Origin: Paragonimus westermani | Lineage: Eukaryota > Platyhelminthes > Trematoda > Plagiorchiida > Troglotrematidae | Direction: 5' to 3' | Assembly: GCA_008508345.1 (NCBI GenBank) | Contig: QNGE01003296.1 | Span: forward strand, 1 to 64,000 | Length of the DNA stretch: 64,000 nucleotides | Shown here: one piece after another, positions 60,256 through 64,000 of the stretch | How the letters are laid out: each line of letters opens with the position of its first letter | Position numbering within the stretch: the first letter of the stretch is position 1 | Notes under the pieces: model-generated | The model's input: only the letters and a program-made list of their open reading frames with translations | What the model was told of the DNA's origin: nothing | Database searches by the model: none | Position numbers and translations under genes: made by a program

Positions 60256-62251
60256 TGAGGCCACACCGTGAGGTCAGAGATTCCACATTTTGTTTGGGTT
60301 AACCATCGCACTGAATTTATCGTACGGAATCATCAGGTTTGTCGAATACAAGTACAGCATTCATGAAGCGATTCATGTCAACACTTTCTATCTTCGCTAC
60401 TGAACACTGAAGTATTGCTCACACGTAAGTCTCGTTTCAACTAAGAAATCTACCAGACCACATCGCTAAAACTACTTCAGTCTTAATCAGTAGCTCTGGC
60501 GGATTCAAGCGTAGAAAATCCTGCATGGTAAAAGCTGAAGTGGATCAGATTATGGGTTTCATACTAGCTAAGGAGACAATTGGGAAATTCGAATGCAAAC
60601 GTAATTTTTCTGAATCATCGGCGAGGCAGTGTAGATCGGCTGGTGTTACTCTTGTCCATTCTGTACAGGTATCTTGTCTGAGTAAAACTGAATGCTACAT
60701 TTTTAGTGCTGGGTTTGTTGTGAATTTACAAGCTCGTCAGAGTCTTTATCGGTAACGTAGCAATATGGTTGCATCACAGTCATTGCTTAGAATCAAACGG
60801 ACAACACATTCAAAGTTTCTTATCGAAAACTGAAAATTCGGTAAAAAGTAACTCAAGCATGACTGCTGATCAGGATCTTGACTGGCTACGTTTGCTGATC
60901 ACAACCGTGCGTGGCTGCCTCCTATTTATATCTACAGACTGGTCACCTCAGTTTCCATTGTTCCCATTGGCTTTCCTAAATCACTCACAGCTTCGCGTGG
61001 TCTACACCGGTCGAGTTGGTTGCGTTGATCTATCACAAGCTACTGGTATGCAACTCAAATACCCAAATTCCTTGGGAAGACATTTACTCGACACTCTTCT
61101 TAATGAGACCTCTTTTTAAGCCTTATATTTCACCCAGCATAGAACACTAAACATACCGTCTAATCGGGATCATCAAACACTTCTTTTTACAAACAATATG
61201 TGTAGGCTAGCGAATAAGGTTTCCTTGTGTGTTGGATGATCGCCAGGATTGGTGCCACCGATTAATTTGGAATGACCCAATTTTCTCACCAGTGTTGGGG
61301 ACATATGTGCATATGCCTCACGTGACAATCATAGCGACAATCCTGAGATATTCTTTTCATTTAGGTTAAACTTTGACTGTACGAATTTTCCTCCCCTTGA
61401 AAGCTTGGGACTGTTGGATTCGGGAAAGTTATCAACTACTTAACCCAGTAGGTGCGAGTTAATCCATCCGTGATAGGGAGAGGAAACGGAGTTATCCATA
61501 GGTGACGTCCAATTAACCGTGTTTCGAGCATTTTTTTACTAACTGTTAACACCTCGCACATTTTTTTTACTGAGTCAGTGTTAACACGATGTCCTTAGAT
61601 TCACGACGCTACGATCCGTTTGCAGGTGAGCTGCAATATATCACGTGTGTGTCTGACAGCCTGATCAGGAATGGTGAGTAACAATGCCTAGCCGTCGGGA
61701 GCTAGGGGTGACCTTCACATTCGATTGACTCTGCTTTGACGTAAGTGTACCGGCTGCATGTGTTCGTTTGAATTGGTCACACTGATGTATCCGCCAGACG
61801 GTAGTTCGTGCTAACCCAATCGGTGGTGATTATTTGTTCGCTTCTATATGCTGTCTGGCTTTGTTGTGTAGCCAGATGAAGCTGCGGGAAACGTGTGATG
61901 TAGGTGAAGCGCACAACCCACATGCAGTTTACCACTTCCGTGCCATCTGGTTAATACCATCGAGTCTACCAATGTTATCGTTGATACTGCACACGGTTGA
62001 TCAGCAATTGTACAGGAACAGTATACATCTGTCCTGAAAAGCGTCGTGTTCTCCTGCACATCTACTAATACCGAGCCAGTCCGTCTTTGTTTGAAGTTGG
62101 TGCACAGATTAAGACTTTCAAGTTGATGTCAATTTGGAAGCGCTCATATTCTGCTTAATGTCTCGTTGTTCGAGGCTTGGGTGTAGAACTTTTGCACTTC
62201 TCTAGTCCTCCAAACCAATTGCCGTAACTTATCTTAAAGTTGTTCAAAAGA

Positions 62252-62338
62252 AGGTGCTCACAGAAGTGAGCTAGCCAAATGGTTTATCTAAATGTGAACG
62301 CTTCAACCGAATGTGGATGGTGTTCGACTTGAGTGTTC
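62252..62338 (+). mobile_element. Hammerhead SINE 3' fragment, copy E
   Basis: From AGGTGCTC it follows the 3' half of the SINE: GGTTTATCTAAATGTGAACG, then CGAATGTGGATGGTGTTCGA and CTTGA. It starts just after the hammerhead position and stops before the CATCAGTA tail. It is diverged and truncated at both ends. Confidence 0.55.
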
Positions 62339-63008
62339 AGACAACAGTATACCAAAGGATTGAACTGGCCAATACAGACAGTCAGAGGTATCAATCGATT
62401 TGAATAAATGTTTGGCAGTATTGCCCTTTAGAGTCAACTCCAGGTCAACTGGAAGCACCTAACAAGCATCATATCTGTACGTTATAGATTCTGTATCATC
62501 CTCTGCTAGCTATCCTCTTGTGATCCGCGTAGTTTCGTAAAACCTTAATCGTATCTGGTTGCCGTCACCGTGGAGTTGATGACCTTACACATATATGAGA
62601 TTGTCAAAACTTGCCTTCTTGTCGACCAGCAAGCCGAGTTCAAACGGAATCATGCGAAATGCTGGTAGCATGAATCGGCGTTACTCAACAATTCTTGTGC
62701 AACAGATTGTTATAGATAAGTGAAAAAGACGGGTACGACAGTGGGTTGTTAAGTCCACCCCGGATAGTTGCATATTCTGCCACTAACCGCTAAAACAAGA
62801 TACAGGTGGGCAGTGACAGCCAGGCCATTCTTATGTCTTGCCCATGTAGTGAATTGGTGTTCACTACAAGTGCCCATGCTTTTGTGTAACAGTGCAAACT
62901 GGGTTGTCTTAGAATCCGATGTCAACCACCCCCATTTCCCCGGAAACGGGCGTCCTGCTGTTAAACAAATGCATCGGTGGCAGATGTGGGACAGTCGCCG
63001 TACAACTC

Positions 63009-63068
63009 GTGTTTGCCACTGTCAAGCAAGACCACCTTCGGATCTACGTGACTTATCGGATGGACCTA
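63009..63068 (+). pseudogene. Weak Ty3-like reverse transcriptase trace
   Basis: In the frame starting at 62919, residues 31-50 read VFATVKQDHLRIYVTYRMDL. This resembles the early reverse transcriptase motif of Ty3-type elements, V-x-K-K-D-G-x-x-R-x-C-V-D-Y-R-x-L-N. The Asp before Y-R is Thr, and no further motif was found downstream. It may be a chance match or a tiny relic. Confidence 0.2.
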
Positions 63069-63645
63069 TTAATTCGCAGTTTGTTACCTAATATTCCAAC
63101 CTGATTAAATCCGTGTGTGCTTCGCTTGCCGTTGGGTTACGGTTCGACTTTTCCTTAAGTTTGTAAAAAGATTGGAATGGACAAACGGATCGATGCTAAG
63201 TCAGCCAGTGATTCGCAGAAGGCTATGGCCGATCAGTATCGCCAACGCCAGCAGACTGGTATATCAGCGCGGGGACTAATCACGATAGCACACTGCTCCA
63301 GTATCGGATTCTCAACGACGTTCCCTGATTAATAGTCTGGCAGTGGTTTGGTTAGCTCTTATGTCTATGTATCTAAGCAGTTGTATCGTCCGATTTGATT
63401 CGCCTCTTCCAGCAAACGGTTTGAGAAATTTACTGCGTGCTATTTGGTGTGTTTCAAACTTGCACAAACTCACGCGACATGTTGCTCATGCTAGTTGTCC
63501 ACTCCAATGGGGACAACGCGCTAGATCCAGATGTTTCCGGTTTTTGTCTAATGTTATAGTGTACTAGACGCGCCTGTTGCAGTGTATGATGGTTATTCGA
63601 ATAATCCACCTGTGACTGTTCGAAGCAATCATCCTCGTCCGGTAG

Positions 63646-63822
63646 ACGATCGATCCATCGTTTTGGACAACAGTCCATACCGCTGCTCAAATGCACTTGG
63701 ATGTTCCATTCACACGGCAGACTATGGTAGAGTGCATGATTCCGTCTGATGATCTGGTTGATAACTTGCTGTTAGAGAGGAAAGAACGGGGTGGGAAGAT
63801 GGAAGTAATTTTCACGGATGAA
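63646..63822 (+). CDS. Unassigned exon candidate at the right edge
   Basis: A frame of exactly 59 codons lies between an AG at 63644-63645 and a good donor GTGAGT at 63823. The peptide has a soluble, acidic, protein-like composition, including LDVPFTRQTMVEC, then SDDLVDNLLLERKERGGKM and EVIFTDE. I do not recognise the family. The acceptor has only a modest pyrimidine tract. It may be an exon of a gene continuing beyond the window, or a transposon remnant. Confidence 0.3.
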
Positions 63823-64000
63823 GTGAGTGACTGCAATTTCTAAAGTGCTCTTTTCATCAGATCGTCAAACCTAAACCGTAAGAGATTTGTTGTTCGGTCT
63901 ATATCATGTGGTAAACTGAAGATGGTACAATGTGTTTTGATGAGTCATGCTAACCTTGAAGTAAATTCGGGTGCAAATCGTCAACGGACATTTGTAGATT

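Larger units (their letters stand above)
54114..63645. other. Non-coding stretch with repeat relics
   Basis: Apart from the tRNA-like and SINE fragments and the weak reverse transcriptase trace listed here, no gene could be supported. The 54800-56800 part holds no frame with a recognised domain. Frames at 57054-57335 and 60769-61119 (plus) are open but unrecognised. Confidence 0.4.

Overview
The window looks like a gene-poor stretch of a eukaryotic (animal) nuclear genome. It is AT-rich, has no bacterial-style operons, and most of its length is non-coding. Coding sequence appears as short blocks bounded by AG acceptors and GT donors with matching reading phase. The repeats are eukaryotic retroelements and DNA transposons. 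A large flatworm genome (trematode or cestode) is my best guess, because hammerhead-bearing SINE-like repeats and Penelope-like elements are well known there. That is inference: no gene here fixes the species.

Layout. 1-75: minus-strand fragment of a Penelope-like retroelement (PLE). 4058-4661: two tandem copies of a unit of about 300 bp. 5 to 16 kb: non-coding, with a G-rich block, a tRNA-like relic and a palindrome. 16594-18093: an intact minus-strand hAT-superfamily transposase of 499 residues, the only long open frame. 20721-21370 and 34347-35230: two clusters of a SINE-like repeat with a tRNA-like promoter region and a hammerhead self-cleaving ribozyme motif, each cluster a head-to-tail pair. 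30840-31110: a second PLE fragment, with the start of a GIY-YIG endonuclease domain. 38071-44431: four exons of a plus-strand gene encoding two CUB domains, with a possible terminal CUB exon at 53916-54113. 54 to 64 kb: non-coding, with tRNA-like relics, two further SINE fragments, a weak Ty3-like reverse transcriptase relic and an unassigned exon candidate at the right edge.

The CUB gene is the only host gene I can support; its product should be secreted or extracellular, though no signal-peptide exon was found. The other recognisable features are mobile elements. The most interesting signal is the hammerhead. Each visible copy is damaged in a different place, but the majority base at each position gives a complete type I hammerhead with very short stem III. 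The ancestral repeat therefore probably cleaved itself, and the tandem spacing of roughly 430 to 460 bp would be the length of the released unit.
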